Positions 52,660 to 62,324 of a stretch of DNA of 64,000 bases are shown one piece after another. Under the pieces are notes generated by a model that searched no databases, was not told where the DNA came from, and saw nothing but the letters and a program-made list of their open reading frames with translations. Position 1 is the stretch's first letter, and each line of letters opens with the position of its first letter. The stretch covers positions 1-64,000 of the forward strand of contig CALWGE010000001.1 of the NCBI GenBank assembly GCA_944378225.1, given 5' to 3'. This DNA is from an uncultured Merdimonas sp. (lineage in GTDB: Bacteria > Bacillota > Clostridia > Lachnospirales > Lachnospiraceae). The position numbers and the translations under genes were made by a program.

Positions 52660-53579
52660 CATTTGTATTTTCCGGACAGGGTGCCCAGCATACGGGTATG
52701 GGCCTGGAGCTTTTCCGGCAGGTTCCGGCAGCGGCGGAGGTGTTCCGCAGAGCAGACGCATTCCGTCCGGGTACCTCTGCGCAGTGCTTTGAGGGGAGCG
52801 ACGAGGTTTTAAGTGTGACGGCAAACACACAGCCCTGTCTGTTTGCTATGGAAACGGCAGCGGCGGCGGCCCTTGCGGAGAGCGGGATCCGGGCGGATAT
52901 GACCGCCGGCTTTTCTCTGGGAGAGCTGAGCGCTCTGGCCTATGCGGGAATGGCAGAGTTTGAAACCATGTTCCGTCTTGTGTGCCGGAGAGGAGAACTG
53001 ATGCAGGAAGCGGCAGATCAGAATCCTGCGTCCATGGCGGCTGTCGTAAAACTGACAGCGGAGCAGACAGAAGAAATCTGCAGTGGTTTTCAGGAAGTAT
53101 ATCCGGTCAATTTTAACTGCCCGGGACAGGTATCCGTGTCCGGAAAGGCGGAGGAGATGAAGGCTTTTGGCGAAGCGGTAAAGACTGCGGGCGGACGGAT
53201 GATTCCTCTGAAGGTTAAAGGCGGATTCCATTCTCCTTTTATGAGGACAGCAGCGGAAGCCTTTGCAGGAGAGCTGGCAGAGACAGCGGTAAAAGCTCCG
53301 GTGATTCCGGTATATGCAAACCGTACAGCCTCGCCTTATCCGGGCGTCGGACAGGAGGCGGAGATTCGGGAGCTTCTGAGCAGTCAGATTGTGTCTCCTG
53401 TGCAGTGGGAACGGACAATCCGCAGAATGATTGCGGATGGAGCCGATACCTTTGTGGAAATCGGACCGGGAGAAACACTCTGTGGAATGATTAAGAGAAT
53501 TGACAAAAATGTAAGAACCTTTGCTGTATCTGATATGGCAGGGCTTGAGGCCGTAAAGGCGGAGGTAACAGGATGCTGA
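52647..53579 (+). CDS. fabD: Malonyl-CoA:ACP transacylase
   Basis: 310 residues. FVFSGQGAQHTGMG, the nucleophile loop AGFSLGELSAL (Ser near 91), and the catalytic His in KGGFHSPFM. The usual GHSLG is GFSLG here; related clostridial forms also lack that His, so I do not treat it as a defect. It loads malonate onto ACP. It overlaps both neighbours. Confidence 0.96.
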   Translation: MGKIAFVFSGQGAQHTGMGLELFRQVPAAAEVFRRADAFRPGTSAQCFEGSDEVLSVTANTQPCLFAMETAAAAALAESGIRADMTAGFSLGELSALAYAGMAEFETMFRLVCRRGELMQEAADQNPASMAAVVKLTAEQTEEICSGFQEVYPVNFNCPGQVSVSGKAEEMKAFGEAVKTAGGRMIPLKVKGGFHSPFMRTAAEAFAGELAETAVKAPVIPVYANRTASPYPGVGQEAEIRELLSSQIVSPVQWERTIRRMIADGADTFVEIGPGETLCGMIKRIDKNVRTFAVSDMAGLEAVKAEVTGC

Positions 53580-54307
53580 ATGGAAAAGTCGCTGTTGTGA
53601 CGGGAGGTTCCCGGGGAATCGGGGCTGCCGCGGTGCGGGAGCTGGCTGCAAAGGGAACAGACGTGGCAGTTATCTATGCAGGCAATCAGGAACTGGCAGA
53701 TAAGGTGTGTCAGGAATGCCGTGAGCGTTATGGGGTAAGAGCCGAAAGCTACTGCTGCGACGTGGCAGATTTTGAGGCTGCCAAAGAGGCAGTGGCAAAA
53801 ATCAAAGAAGATTTCGGCAAAGTGGATATTCTTGTCAATAATGCGGGAATTACCAGAGATAAACTTCTGCTGATGATGAAGGAAGAGGATTTTGACGCGG
53901 TTCTTGGCGTGAATCTGAAAGGCGCGTTTAATATGATCCGCCATGTAAGCAGCCTTTTTATCCGGAATAAAGGCGGAAAAATCATAAATGTATCATCCGT
54001 GGTAGGACTTCACGGAAATGCCGGTCAGGCCAATTATGCTGCTTCCAAGGCAGGTATTATCGGTCTTACAAAATCGGTGGCCAAGGAGCTTGCGGGAAAG
54101 AATATTCTCTGCAATGCAGTGGCGCCTGGTTTCATTGAGACAGATATGACAAAAAGTCTGTCAGGCGCAGAGGAAGCCTGGATGAATCTGATTCCTCTGA
54201 AGCGTGCCGGAAAGGCCGAGGAAGTGGCAAAGGCAGTGGTATTCCTGGCGGAGTCAGATTATATTACCGGAGAAGTGCTGCGTGTAGACGGCGGCATGGG
54301 AATGTAA
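53573..54307 (+). CDS. fabG: 3-oxoacyl-ACP reductase
   Basis: 244 residues, short-chain dehydrogenase. NADPH loop TGGSRGIGAAAV, NNAGITRDKLLL, the catalytic S-Y-K (INVSSVVGLHG..QANYAASKAG) and PGFIETDMT. It reduces 3-ketoacyl-ACP. Overlaps fabD by seven bases. Confidence 0.98.
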   Translation: MLNGKVAVVTGGSRGIGAAAVRELAAKGTDVAVIYAGNQELADKVCQECRERYGVRAESYCCDVADFEAAKEAVAKIKEDFGKVDILVNNAGITRDKLLLMMKEEDFDAVLGVNLKGAFNMIRHVSSLFIRNKGGKIINVSSVVGLHGNAGQANYAASKAGIIGLTKSVAKELAGKNILCNAVAPGFIETDMTKSLSGAEEAWMNLIPLKRAGKAEEVAKAVVFLAESDYITGEVLRVDGGMGM

Positions 54308-54320
54308 GAGGAGAATTGTT

Positions 54321-55562
54321 ATGAATCAGAATAATCGCAGGGTTGTGGTCACAGGAATGGGAGCTGTCTCCCCCGTGGGAAACGACGTAAAGACAACATG
54401 GGAAAACCTGATTGCAGGCGTTCACGGTATCGGGCCCATTACCCGTTTTGATACAACAGAGTATAAGGCAAAGCTGGCGGCCGAGGTAAAAAACTTTGAC
54501 GCCAGAACATACATGGAAAAGGCAGAAACGCTCAGAAGTGATCTGTATGCACAGTATGCTCTTGCTTCCGCCTGCCAGGCAGTGGAGGAGAGCGGAATTA
54601 TGGGAACCGTAGAGCCGGAACGCTTCGCGGTATACTACGGAACGGGTATCGGAGGAATCAATACCTTTTCCAGAGAGTACAAGAAGCTTCTGGACCGGGG
54701 ACCGTCCAGAGTATCCCCGTATTTTATCCCTATGCTGATTGCCAATATGGGAGCAGGTATGATTGCCATTCGCTTTAACTGTCAGGGCCCGGCCCTTCCG
54801 GCCGTGACAGCATGCGCTTCCGGCTCCAACGCCATCGGCGAGGCTGTGCGGGCAATCCGCCATGGATATGCAGACGCTGTTATTTCCGGCGGAGCAGAAG
54901 CTTCTATTAATGAATGCGGCGTGGCAGGCTTTGTAAATATGCAGGCCCTGTCTGTTTCTGAAGATCCGGATGCGGCTTCTCTGCCCTTCGATAAACGGCG
55001 CGGAGGCTTTGTTATCGGAGAAGGCGCCGCTGCGCTGGTACTGGAAGAGTATGAACATGCAGTGAAGCGCGGCGCGAAAATCTATGGTGAAGTCTGCGGT
55101 TATGGTTCCACCTGTGATGCTTATCATATTACAGCGCCTCTTCCGGACGCGGCTGGAGGAGCAAGAGCCATGAAGCAGGCACTTGAAGAGTCCGGTTATA
55201 CGGGAGAGGAAAAGCTTTATATCAATGCTCATGGAACAGGAACTCCCCTGAATGATTCCGGAGAGACGATTGCTGTCAAGACGGCGCTTGGCGAGGAAAA
55301 AGCGCGTCAGGTTTATGTAAGCTCTACCAAGTCTATGACCGGACATATGCTGGGAGCAGCCGGAGCCCTGGAGGCTGTGGTCTGCATGAAAGTACTGGAG
55401 ACAGGCATCATTCCGCCGACTCTGAATCTGCTGGAGCCGGACCCGGCCTGTGATCTGAACTATGTGCCCAATAAGGCTGTAAAGGCAGAGGTTGATCTGT
55501 GCCTTTCCAATTCTCTCGGATTTGGCGGACATAATGCATGTCTTGCGTTTAGGAAGGTGTAA
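54321..55562 (+). CDS. fabF: 3-oxoacyl-ACP synthase II
   Basis: 413 residues. The active site is Cys165 in TACASGSNAIGEA, plus His in INAHGTGTPLND and STKSMTGHMLGAAGA. It condenses malonyl-ACP with acyl-ACP for elongation. AAGAGGAGAATTG precedes the ATG. It is the only condensing enzyme in this operon; fabH is not here. Confidence 0.98.
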   Translation: MNQNNRRVVVTGMGAVSPVGNDVKTTWENLIAGVHGIGPITRFDTTEYKAKLAAEVKNFDARTYMEKAETLRSDLYAQYALASACQAVEESGIMGTVEPERFAVYYGTGIGGINTFSREYKKLLDRGPSRVSPYFIPMLIANMGAGMIAIRFNCQGPALPAVTACASGSNAIGEAVRAIRHGYADAVISGGAEASINECGVAGFVNMQALSVSEDPDAASLPFDKRRGGFVIGEGAAALVLEEYEHAVKRGAKIYGEVCGYGSTCDAYHITAPLPDAAGGARAMKQALEESGYTGEEKLYINAHGTGTPLNDSGETIAVKTALGEEKARQVYVSSTKSMTGHMLGAAGALEAVVCMKVLETGIIPPTLNLLEPDPACDLNYVPNKAVKAEVDLCLSNSLGFGGHNACLAFRKV

Positions 55563-55565
55563 ATT

Positions 55566-56102
55566 ATGAATGAAGCAGAGATCAGAAAATATGCCTCTCT
55601 TATGAGAGAGCTGGATCTGACAGGAATTGAAATTGATGAGAAACAGGGAGTTATCCGTCTGGAGCGGGAACGGGACGGCGCAGAGCGCGGTTCCTTCCTG
55701 ACAGGCACAGCTTCTGTTCAGGGCGGTTCTTCCGTGGAAACTCAGAGTGGAGTAAAGGCAGCGGAAAGCCAGCCGTATATGGCTGATGACAGTATAGAAC
55801 AGAACCAGAGCGCAGCGGCAGGAATCAATGGTGCAGGCGCAGCGGCAGGAGGACTTCTGGAGAGTGTGCTTTCTCCCACAGTGGGTGTCTTTTATGCGGC
55901 TCCGGCTGAAAATGCAGATCCCTATGTGAAGGCCGGAGATACCGTACGTAAAGGCGATGTGCTGTGTATTATCGAGGCTATGAAACTGATGAATGAAGTT
56001 CTGGCTGAAAAAGACGGAGTCATTGAAGCGGTCTGCGCAGAAAACGGGCAGATTGTGGAATATGGAACCGAGCTGTTCCGGATCAGGGAGATGAGCGCAT
56101 GA
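55566..56102 (+). CDS. accB: Acetyl-CoA carboxylase biotin carboxyl carrier protein
   Basis: 178 residues. The N-terminal helix (EAEIRKYASLMRELDLTGIEI), a Gly/Ser/Ala-rich linker and the biotinyl domain with the biotin lysine K140 in IEAMKLMNEV, 38 residues from the end. The P/TVGVFYAAP..GDTVRKGDVLCI thumb-type region is present. Overlaps fabZ by four bases. Confidence 0.97.
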   Translation: MNEAEIRKYASLMRELDLTGIEIDEKQGVIRLERERDGAERGSFLTGTASVQGGSSVETQSGVKAAESQPYMADDSIEQNQSAAAGINGAGAAAGGLLESVLSPTVGVFYAAPAENADPYVKAGDTVRKGDVLCIIEAMKLMNEVLAEKDGVIEAVCAENGQIVEYGTELFRIREMSA

Positions 56103-56530
56103 CGAGAGAAGAAATCAAAAATATTCTGCCTCACAGAGATGCCATGCTGCTTCTGGATGAGGTGATTCAGGAAGAAGACACGGCGGTAGGGACTCTCCAT
56201 ATTACAGGAGATGAATGGTTTCTGCAGGGACATTTCCCGGGGAACCCGGTGGTGCCGGGTGTGATTCTCTGTGAGATACTGGCACAGTCCTCCTGCATTC
56301 TTCTGAAAGACAGTATGACAGAAGGGAAGCTTCCTTTTTATACAGGAATGAATAATGTGAGATTCCGTTCCCCGGTAAAACCGGGAGATACATTTATGAC
56401 ACGCTGCCGCATCAAACGTTCCAAAGGTCCCTTTTATTTTGCAGAAGGTTCCGGATATGTGGACGGAAAACTCTGTGTACAGGGAGAATTTTCCTTCGCG
56501 ATTGTAGACAAGGAGAAGGAACAGGGCTGA
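56099..56530 (+). CDS. fabZ: 3-hydroxyacyl-ACP dehydratase
   Basis: 143 residues. ILPHRDAMLLLDEV, then the active-site His45 in GHFPGNPVVPGVILCEILAQ with the helix Glu. It dehydrates 3-hydroxyacyl-ACP. Placing fabZ between accB and accC is the standard clostridial order. Confidence 0.97.
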   Translation: MTREEIKNILPHRDAMLLLDEVIQEEDTAVGTLHITGDEWFLQGHFPGNPVVPGVILCEILAQSSCILLKDSMTEGKLPFYTGMNNVRFRSPVKPGDTFMTRCRIKRSKGPFYFAEGSGYVDGKLCVQGEFSFAIVDKEKEQG

Positions 56531-56558
56531 TACAGTTTATCATGCAGGAGGAAAAGCT

Positions 56559-57866
56559 ATGTTTACGAAAATATTGATTGCAAACCGCGGCGAAATCGCC
56601 GTCCGGATTATCCGGGCCTGCAAGGAAATGGGCGTGGCTTCGGTGGCGGTTTATTCTGAGGCAGATCGGGAGACTCTGCATACCGCTCTTGCAGACGAGA
56701 GTATCTGCATCGGACCCGCTTCTGCGGGGGACAGTTATCTCAATGCCGAGCGTATTATCAGCGCGGCTCTGGCCACAGGCGCTGCGGCCATTCATCCGGG
56801 ATATGGATTTCTGTCGGAAAACAGAGAATTTGCCGAGTTGTGCGAGAAAAACGGAATTGCTTTTATTGGCCCGTCTGCGGAAACCATGCAGGCTTTAAGC
56901 GATAAGGCAGAGAGCAAGCTGATGATGAAGAGAGCCGGTCTTCCGGTTATTCCGGGTACAGAAGCTCTGAGCAGTCTTTCGGAAGCGCTCAGAGAGGCGG
57001 AGAAGATTGGGTATCCCGTTATGCTCAAGGCGCGATCCGGTGGAGGCGGAAGAGGAATCCGGGTGATTTACAGTCCGGAGGATCTGGAAAAAACCTACAG
57101 CACAGCGGAGGCGGAGAGCCGGGCTGCTTTCGGAGACGGGGCCCTTTATCTGGAGAAATACATTTACCCGGCACGGCATATTGAAGTGCAGATTCTGGCA
57201 GACGAGACGGGAAACGTACTCTGTCTGGGAGAACGTGACTGTTCTGTGCAGAGAAATCACCAGAAACTGATTGAGGAGTCTCCCTCTCCGGCGGTCGATG
57301 AAGAGACAAGGGAAAAGCTGGTGCAGCTGGTATGCGGAGCTGTGCCGAAAATCGGCTATACAGGAGCAGGGACACTGGAATTTCTTCTGGATGCGCAGGG
57401 AAATTTCTGGTTTATGGAGATGAATCTGCGCCTTCAGGTAGAGCATGGAGTTACAGAGATGCTTACAGGCGTGGATCTGGTAAAATGGCAGATTCGTACA
57501 GCGGCAGGAATCCCTCTGAATCAGAGTCAGGAAGATATTGTACTGAACGGTTCCTGCATCGAGTGTCGTATCAATGCACGCTCTACGGGAAAAATAACGG
57601 CCCTTCATGTGCCGGGAGGTCCCTTTGTACGCTTTGATACTTTTCTGGTTCAGGGGCTGGAGATTACGCCGTTTTATGATCCTCTGCTTGGCAAGCTGAT
57701 TGTCCGTGCAGGAACACGGGAAGAAGCGGTACGGAAAATGAAAGCAGCTCTGTGCGAACTGGTAATTGAGGGAGTGGAGACGAACCTGGAAGAGCAGCTG
57801 GCTCTGATTAATGAGCCGGAGTTCGCAGATGGTTCCTATGATTTACGTTTCATGGAAAGCAGGTGA
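56559..57866 (+). CDS. accC: Acetyl-CoA carboxylase biotin carboxylase
   Basis: 435 residues, some ten fewer than usual. ANRGEIAVRIIRACKEMG, GYGFLSENREFAELC, the Gly-rich ATP lid RSGGGGRGIRV, ERDCSVQRNHQKLIEE, EMNLRLQVEHGVTEM and RINAR. The catalytic Lys/Glu/Arg set looks intact; the usual EMNTRIQVEH reads EMNLRLQVEH. It carboxylates the biotin on AccB with ATP and bicarbonate. TGCAGGAGGAAAAG precedes the ATG. Confidence 0.96.
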   Translation: MFTKILIANRGEIAVRIIRACKEMGVASVAVYSEADRETLHTALADESICIGPASAGDSYLNAERIISAALATGAAAIHPGYGFLSENREFAELCEKNGIAFIGPSAETMQALSDKAESKLMMKRAGLPVIPGTEALSSLSEALREAEKIGYPVMLKARSGGGGRGIRVIYSPEDLEKTYSTAEAESRAAFGDGALYLEKYIYPARHIEVQILADETGNVLCLGERDCSVQRNHQKLIEESPSPAVDEETREKLVQLVCGAVPKIGYTGAGTLEFLLDAQGNFWFMEMNLRLQVEHGVTEMLTGVDLVKWQIRTAAGIPLNQSQEDIVLNGSCIECRINARSTGKITALHVPGGPFVRFDTFLVQGLEITPFYDPLLGKLIVRAGTREEAVRKMKAALCELVIEGVETNLEEQLALINEPEFADGSYDLRFMESR

Positions 57867-57870
57867 GAGG

Positions 57871-58728
57871 ATGCCGATTTTGAATTTTAGACGCCGTCCC
57901 CAGAATGAACTGGAACGGGGAGGAAGAAGCAGGGCGCGGGTGGATCAGACGGATCCGGAGACTACATGTCCGAACTGTCACAGATCCATGCCGGTCAGCA
58001 GCGTCTGGGCCAATAAAAATGTCTGCCCGGGCTGCGGTCACCATTACCGTACAGGCGCGAGGCAGAGAATCCGTTTCCTGGCAGACGAAGGCTCCTTTCA
58101 GGAAATGTTTTCAGATATCGTATCGGAGGATCCGCTGAAGTTTCCGGGATATACCAGGAAGCTCGCTGTGGTAGGCGCCGCCAGTAATGAAAACGAGGCT
58201 GTCGTCTGCGGAACGGCAGCCATTGGAGGTCAGAAATGCTGCCTTTTTGTGATGGAACCTCAGTTTATGATGGGAAGTATGGGAGCAGCTGTGGGAGAGA
58301 GAATTACCAGGCTGTTTGAATACGCTGCAGAGGGAGGACTTCCGGTGGTAGGCTTTACGGTATCCGGAGGGGCCAGAATGCAGGAAGGGCTTTTCTCTCT
58401 GATGCAGATGGCCAAAACCAGCGGAGCCGTGCTGCGTCACAGTGAGAAAGGTCTGCTTTATCTGACGGTGCTTACGAGTCCTACTACGGGCGGCGTGACA
58501 GCCAGCTTTGCTATGGAGGGCGATATCATCCTGGCAGAGCCGGGGGCGACCATCGGCTTTGCCGGGGCAAGAGTTGTGGAGCAGACCACACGTAAGCCTT
58601 TGCCAAAGGGATTCCAGACGGCGGAGTCCATGCTGGAACATGGATTTGTGGATGCAATTGTTCCACGAAACCGGCAGCGTAAAGTAATAGCCGGTATTCT
58701 GCGGCTTCATACAGGAGGCGTGAAATGA
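57871..58728 (+). CDS. accD: Acetyl-CoA carboxyltransferase beta subunit
   Basis: 285 residues from ATG 57871 (GTGAGAGG around the accC stop; an in-frame ATG at 57811 would lie inside accC). Zinc ribbon [21 protein letters not shown] (about 33-58), then the crotonase fold with [19 protein letters not shown] and [14 protein letters not shown]. With AccA it transfers CO2 from biotin to acetyl-CoA. Overlaps accA by four bases (ATGA). Confidence 0.97.
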   Translation: MPILNFRRRPQNELERGGRSRARVDQTDPETTCPNCHRSMPVSSVWANKNVCPGCGHHYRTGARQRIRFLADEGSFQEMFSDIVSEDPLKFPGYTRKLAVVGAASNENEAVVCGTAAIGGQKCCLFVMEPQFMMGSMGAAVGERITRLFEYAAEGGLPVVGFTVSGGARMQEGLFSLMQMAKTSGAVLRHSEKGLLYLTVLTSPTTGGVTASFAMEGDIILAEPGATIGFAGARVVEQTTRKPLPKGFQTAESMLEHGFVDAIVPRNRQRKVIAGILRLHTGGVK

Positions 58729-59507
58729 ACAGAACAGCCTATGACAGTGTAAAGACAGCCCGGGGCAACGACCGGCCCACAGGACTTGACTATATAAAAG
58801 AAATTTTCAGTGAATTTTTTGAGCTGCACGGAGACAGGCGTTTTGCGGATGATCCGGCAGTAGTCGGAGGAATTGCCCGCCTTTCCGGGAGACCTGTGAC
58901 GGTAATTGCCATTGAAAAGGGACATACCGTAAAAGAGCGTGCAGCCCGTTTTTTTGGAGCTCCCGGGCCGGAGGGCTACCGGAAAGCCCTGCGTCTGATG
59001 AAACAGGCGGAGAAATTTGGCCGTCCGGTAATCTGTTTTGTGGACACTTCCGGAGCCTACTGCGGAGTAGGAGCGGAAGAGAGAGGACAGGGGCAGGCCA
59101 TCGCGGAGAATCTGATGACTATGATGGGACTGTCTGTTCCTGTGATTGCGGTTCTGATTGGTGAAGGCGGAAGCGGAGGAGCGCTGGCGCTGGCTGTGGC
59201 AGATCGCGTCTGGATGCTGGAAAATGCCATTTATTCCGTAATCTCTCCGGAGGGCTGCGCAAGTATTCTCTGGAAAGACGCCGGAAAAGCAGGGGAGGCA
59301 GCCGCCTGCCTGAAGCTTACGGCTCAGGATGCAAAAGCATTTGGGTTTGCCGAGGAAATTATTTCTGAGGAGCAGCTGGGACAGCAGCCTTTTTATGCCG
59401 AACTTCGCAGAAAGCTTGCAGAAGAAACAGAGATTCTGCTGAACACACCGGATCTGAAAGAAAAGCGTTATGAGAGATTCCGGGCTTTTGGAAGGAGCAG
59501 TTTATGA
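58725..59507 (+). CDS. accA: Acetyl-CoA carboxyltransferase alpha subunit
   Basis: 260 residues, the short form found when AccD is separate. [59 protein letters not shown], and [41 protein letters not shown] span positions of the oxyanion-hole loops. Completes the four-gene carboxylase. Overlaps the ligase gene (ATGA). Confidence 0.97.
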   Translation: MNRTAYDSVKTARGNDRPTGLDYIKEIFSEFFELHGDRRFADDPAVVGGIARLSGRPVTVIAIEKGHTVKERAARFFGAPGPEGYRKALRLMKQAEKFGRPVICFVDTSGAYCGVGAEERGQGQAIAENLMTMMGLSVPVIAVLIGEGGSGGALALAVADRVWMLENAIYSVISPEGCASILWKDAGKAGEAAACLKLTAQDAKAFGFAEEIISEEQLGQQPFYAELRRKLAEETEILLNTPDLKEKRYERFRAFGRSSL

Positions 59508-61150
59508 GTATCATTCAGAACTTTTACGACGAAACCATAGATGAAAACGGATGTCTTCAGAATATTTCCGTACACTGGCCGGACAATTTTAATTTTGGCT
59601 ACGACGTGGTAGACGCAATCGCCGAAGAGTCCCCGGATAAGCGGGCGCTTGTCTGGTGCAATACAGAAAATGAAGAACATATTTTTACCTTTGCGGATAT
59701 CTCGGAACAGAGCAGCCGGGCAGCAAACGCTCTTCTCGCTGCCGGCATCCGGAGAGGCGACCGGGTAATGCTGGCGCTGAAGCGTCATTATGAGTACTGG
59801 TTTATCAGTGTGGCTCTTCATAAGATTGGAGCAGTTATGATTCCGGTGACTCATATGCTTACCACAGAGGATTTTGTTTACAGAATCCGCAGTGCGAAAG
59901 CGAAGGCTGTAATCTGTACGCCGATGGATGGAGTGCCGGAAAAAGTAAAAAAAGCTGTGGAAGATCTGAATGCAGACTGTCTTCTGTGGACGGTAAAGGA
60001 AGCGGCAGACGGATTTGAGAACTTTACGGAAGCCTGCAGCAAAGCGTCTCCGGAACTGGCAAGGCAGGAAACAAAGGCAGAGGATCCCATGGTGATGTAT
60101 TTTACATCCGGAACCTCTGGTTATCCCAAAGGCGTCATTCACGATTTTACTTATCCGCTGGCACATTATGTGACAGCAAAATACTGGCAGAAGGCAGAGG
60201 ACGGCGGACTCCATTTCACGATTTCGGAGACAGGATGGGCAAAAGCCTCCTGGGGAAAGATCTATGGCCAGTGGATTGTGGGCGCAGCCGTTATGGTATA
60301 TGATTTTGACAATTTTGAGCCGAAGCAGCTTGCCTCTGTAATTAACAGGTACGGAGTAACCTCTTTCTGTGCTCCGCCTACCGTCTATCGTTATCTGACG
60401 AGAAAGGATGCCCCGGCAGTTCCGGGACTGAAGCATGCGGTGACGGCAGGAGAGTATCTGAGTCCTGAGGTATTTGAAAAATTCAGGAGTCAGACCGGAC
60501 TGACGCTTCGGGAGGGCTACGGACAGACAGAGACAACTCTTCTGCTGGGAAATTTCCGGGGAGAGGATTCCAGAGCAGGCTCTCTGGGCAAACCGTCTCC
60601 CATGTATCACATCGAACTGCTTGGAAAAGACGGAAAGCCTGTTTCGGACGGCGAACTGGGAGAAGTCTGCATTGTTCCGGAGAATGGAAGACGACCTCTG
60701 GGTGTGTTCTGCGCATATCTGGATAATGAAGAACGGTATCAGGAAGTATGGAGAGGCGGAGTCTATCATACAGGAGATGCGGTCTGGAGAGATGAGGACG
60801 GATATTACTGGTTTCATGGACGCTTTGACGATATTATCAAGAGCGGCGGATTCCGTATTGGACCGTATGAAGTGGAAAATGTGCTGATGAAGCATCCGGC
60901 TGTAGCGGAATGCAGCGTTATCGGCGTGCCGGATAAACTTCGCGGGCAGGCGATCAAGGCAGTTATTGTGCCGGCTCCCGGATATGAGCCATCCAGGCAG
61001 CTGGATAAGGAAATACGGGAATTCTGTAATTCTGAGCTGGCTGAGTATAAGTGGGTACGTCTCATTGAGTTCGTAGAGGAAATGCCAAAAACTATCAGCG
61101 GAAAGATCCGCAAGGCCAGACTGCGCGAAGAAAGCGTACAGACGGCATAA
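59504..61150 (+). CDS. AMP-forming acyl-CoA synthetase, operon-linked
   Basis: 548 residues. ANL superfamily: P-loop [16 protein letters not shown] (about 200-215), AYGQTE-type motif [42 protein letters not shown], and the terminal lysine in [15 protein letters not shown]. It is closest in look to medium-chain acyl-CoA synthetases (ACSM-like) and acetyl/propionyl-CoA synthetases. It sits in the FAS II operon, overlapping accA. It may activate outside or recycled fatty acids or short acids to CoA esters as primers. Substrate is not readable from sequence. Confidence 0.88.
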   Translation: MSIIQNFYDETIDENGCLQNISVHWPDNFNFGYDVVDAIAEESPDKRALVWCNTENEEHIFTFADISEQSSRAANALLAAGIRRGDRVMLALKRHYEYWFISVALHKIGAVMIPVTHMLTTEDFVYRIRSAKAKAVICTPMDGVPEKVKKAVEDLNADCLLWTVKEAADGFENFTEACSKASPELARQETKAEDPMVMYFTSGTSGYPKGVIHDFTYPLAHYVTAKYWQKAEDGGLHFTISETGWAKASWGKIYGQWIVGAAVMVYDFDNFEPKQLASVINRYGVTSFCAPPTVYRYLTRKDAPAVPGLKHAVTAGEYLSPEVFEKFRSQTGLTLREGYGQTETTLLLGNFRGEDSRAGSLGKPSPMYHIELLGKDGKPVSDGELGEVCIVPENGRRPLGVFCAYLDNEERYQEVWRGGVYHTGDAVWRDEDGYYWFHGRFDDIIKSGGFRIGPYEVENVLMKHPAVAECSVIGVPDKLRGQAIKAVIVPAPGYEPSRQLDKEIREFCNSELAEYKWVRLIEFVEEMPKTISGKIRKARLREESVQTA

Positions 61151-61189
61151 TAAAACCGCCAGTATTTACCGGCAGCGGACAGTCACAGG

Positions 61190-61218
61190 TTGAATGGCCG
61201 CAAAAAGGATGATATAAT
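61190..61218 (+). promoter_or_regulatory. Promoter for the MarR gene
   Basis: TTGAAT (61190-61195), a 17-base spacer and TATAAT (61213-61218). Its start point (about 61225) falls inside the 5' arm of the hairpin that follows. Confidence 0.75.
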
Positions 61219-61221
61219 GAT

Positions 61222-61263
61222 ACTGCTTCCGGCAGGCAGACAGACGGCCCGGAAGCAGTTTTC
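61222..61263 (+). terminator. Terminator of the fatty-acid operon
   Basis: ACTGCTTCCGG (61222-61232) pairs with CCGGAAGCAGT (61249-61259), then TTTC. It separates the ligase gene from the MarR gene. Confidence 0.85.
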
Positions 61264-61329
61264 ATACATGCAGAAAATGACTTTCATGCAAAAACAGGGT
61301 TGAGCAGTACAGAAAGGTGTATTTGAGAG

Positions 61330-61788
61330 ATGAGAGACAGGTTTGAACTCTTTACGATTTCGGTTACCCGGGCTTATAAGTATATCCAGCAGATTAAAAA
61401 GCACGAGAGTGCTACATTCGGAATCAAAGGAATTCATGTAATGTGCATAGTCGCCCTGGGAAAATACCCGCAGGGTCTTACAGTGACTGAACTGGCTTCC
61501 AGCTGCTGCGAGGATAAGGCAGCGATTTCAAGAACTGTGGACAGTCTTGCAGAAAAAGGATATATTACCTATGAGGAGGCACAGGCAAGACGCCGGTGGC
61601 GCTCAAAGGTTATTCTGACGGAAAAAGGGCGCGAAGTTACAAAAGGAGTAGAGCAGCTGATTGAAGAAATTGTAGGAAAAATTAAAGGGGAGCTTACCAC
61701 AGAACAGGAAGTGGCTTTTTATCGGATGTTTTCTCTGATTAATGATCGGCTGGCTGAATACTGCGAGAAACTGGAGCGGCGGGAGTGA
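61330..61788 (+). CDS. MarR-family regulator, probable FAS II repressor (FabT-like)
   Basis: 152 residues. MarR winged helix: ATFGIKGIHVMCIVALGKYPQGLTVTELASSCCEDKAAISRTVDSLAEKGYI, then the wing region EEAQARRRWRSKVILTEKG. The N- and C-terminal helices make the dimer. AAAGGTG lies 14 bases upstream. In many Firmicutes a MarR protein (FabT) represses this operon from a site like the double palindrome at 51276-51330; the link here is inference from position and operon content. No copy of the palindrome is seen at its own promoter, so it may not autoregulate by that site. Confidence 0.82.
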   Translation: MRDRFELFTISVTRAYKYIQQIKKHESATFGIKGIHVMCIVALGKYPQGLTVTELASSCCEDKAAISRTVDSLAEKGYITYEEAQARRRWRSKVILTEKGREVTKGVEQLIEEIVGKIKGELTTEQEVAFYRMFSLINDRLAEYCEKLERRE

Positions 61789-61892
61789 CAGAACAGGCAG
61801 GGGAGGCGGGGACATGCAGGATTTCTTTTACCCCGCCATACGAATCGGCTGAGGGTGAAAAATAAAAAAATAAAAAAAGTTGAAAAAAACAC

Positions 61893-61921
61893 TTGCATTT
61901 CATATGAACCTGTGATAAGAT
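61893..61921 (+). promoter_or_regulatory. Promoter for tRNA-Gln
   Basis: TTGCAT (61893-61898), a 17-base spacer and TAAGAT (61916-61921), 18 bases before the tRNA. Confidence 0.7.
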
Positions 61922-61939
61922 AATACTCGCTGATGACAA

Positions 61940-62011
61940 AGGGCTATCGCCAAACGGTAAGGCAACGGACTCTGACTCCGTCATTTCAAGGTTCGAATCC
62001 TTGTAGCCCTG
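61940..62011 (+). tRNA. tRNA-Gln (anticodon CUG)
   Basis: 72 bases. Acceptor AGGGCTA (61940-61946) pairs with TAGCCCT (62004-62010), discriminator G62011. D arm around GCC..GGC, anticodon stem ACGGA/TCCGT with loop CTCTGAC, so the anticodon is CTG (reads CAG). T arm AAGG-TTCGAAT-CCTT. The CCA end is not encoded. Own promoter and a terminator right after, so a single-tRNA unit. Confidence 0.95.
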
Positions 62012-62019
62012 CTTGAGAC

Positions 62020-62048
62020 GCTCCGGTGAAGATTCACCGGAGCTTTTT
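62020..62048 (+). terminator. Terminator after tRNA-Gln
   Basis: GCTCCGGTGAA (62020-62030) pairs with TTCACCGGAGC (62033-62043), then five T. Confidence 0.95.
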
Positions 62049-62058
62049 CTATGCCTGA

Positions 62059-62082
62059 AAAGCCCGTATTTACGGGCTTTCT
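62059..62082. terminator. Second hairpin downstream of tRNA-Gln
   Basis: AAAGCCCGT (62059-62067) pairs with ACGGGCTTT (62072-62080). Symmetric, good for either strand, and suits a leftward gene that is now missing. Confidence 0.75.
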
Positions 62083-62272
62083 GCGTATTTTGGAAATTAT
62101 TTACTTGAAGAGCGGTTTAAAGAGCGCAAGTGGGATTTCCGGTTTTTTGCGTGAAAAAGAGGGAAATTTGGAGCGGATAGGTCAATTCATAGGTCAATTT
62201 AAAATCGGAGTTTTGCCTGTATTTATGGGGCTTGCAGCGATCTGAGCGTCAAAAAATGTCATGATTTAAGGA
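62083..62272. other. Non-coding stretch after the tRNA
   Basis: 190 bases without a supported gene. It contains the direct repeat AGGTCAATT (62179-62187 and 62191-62199) and reads like an eroded end of a former insertion, though no integrase remains. Confidence 0.4.
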
Positions 62273-62278
62273 TATAAT
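62273..62278 (+). promoter_or_regulatory. Probable -10 for the 302-residue protein gene
   Basis: TATAAT, 46 bases before the ATG; the -35 is weak. Confidence 0.45.
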
Positions 62279-62324
62279 AGGAATATGTCCAGAAATAAGA
62301 GCAGAAGAGGAAGGAGAAAGAGCT

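Noticed and set aside
52647..53579. FabD as inactive because GHSLG reads GFSLG
   Set aside because: The nucleophile Ser and the second catalytic His are kept, and clostridial homologues also vary at this His.
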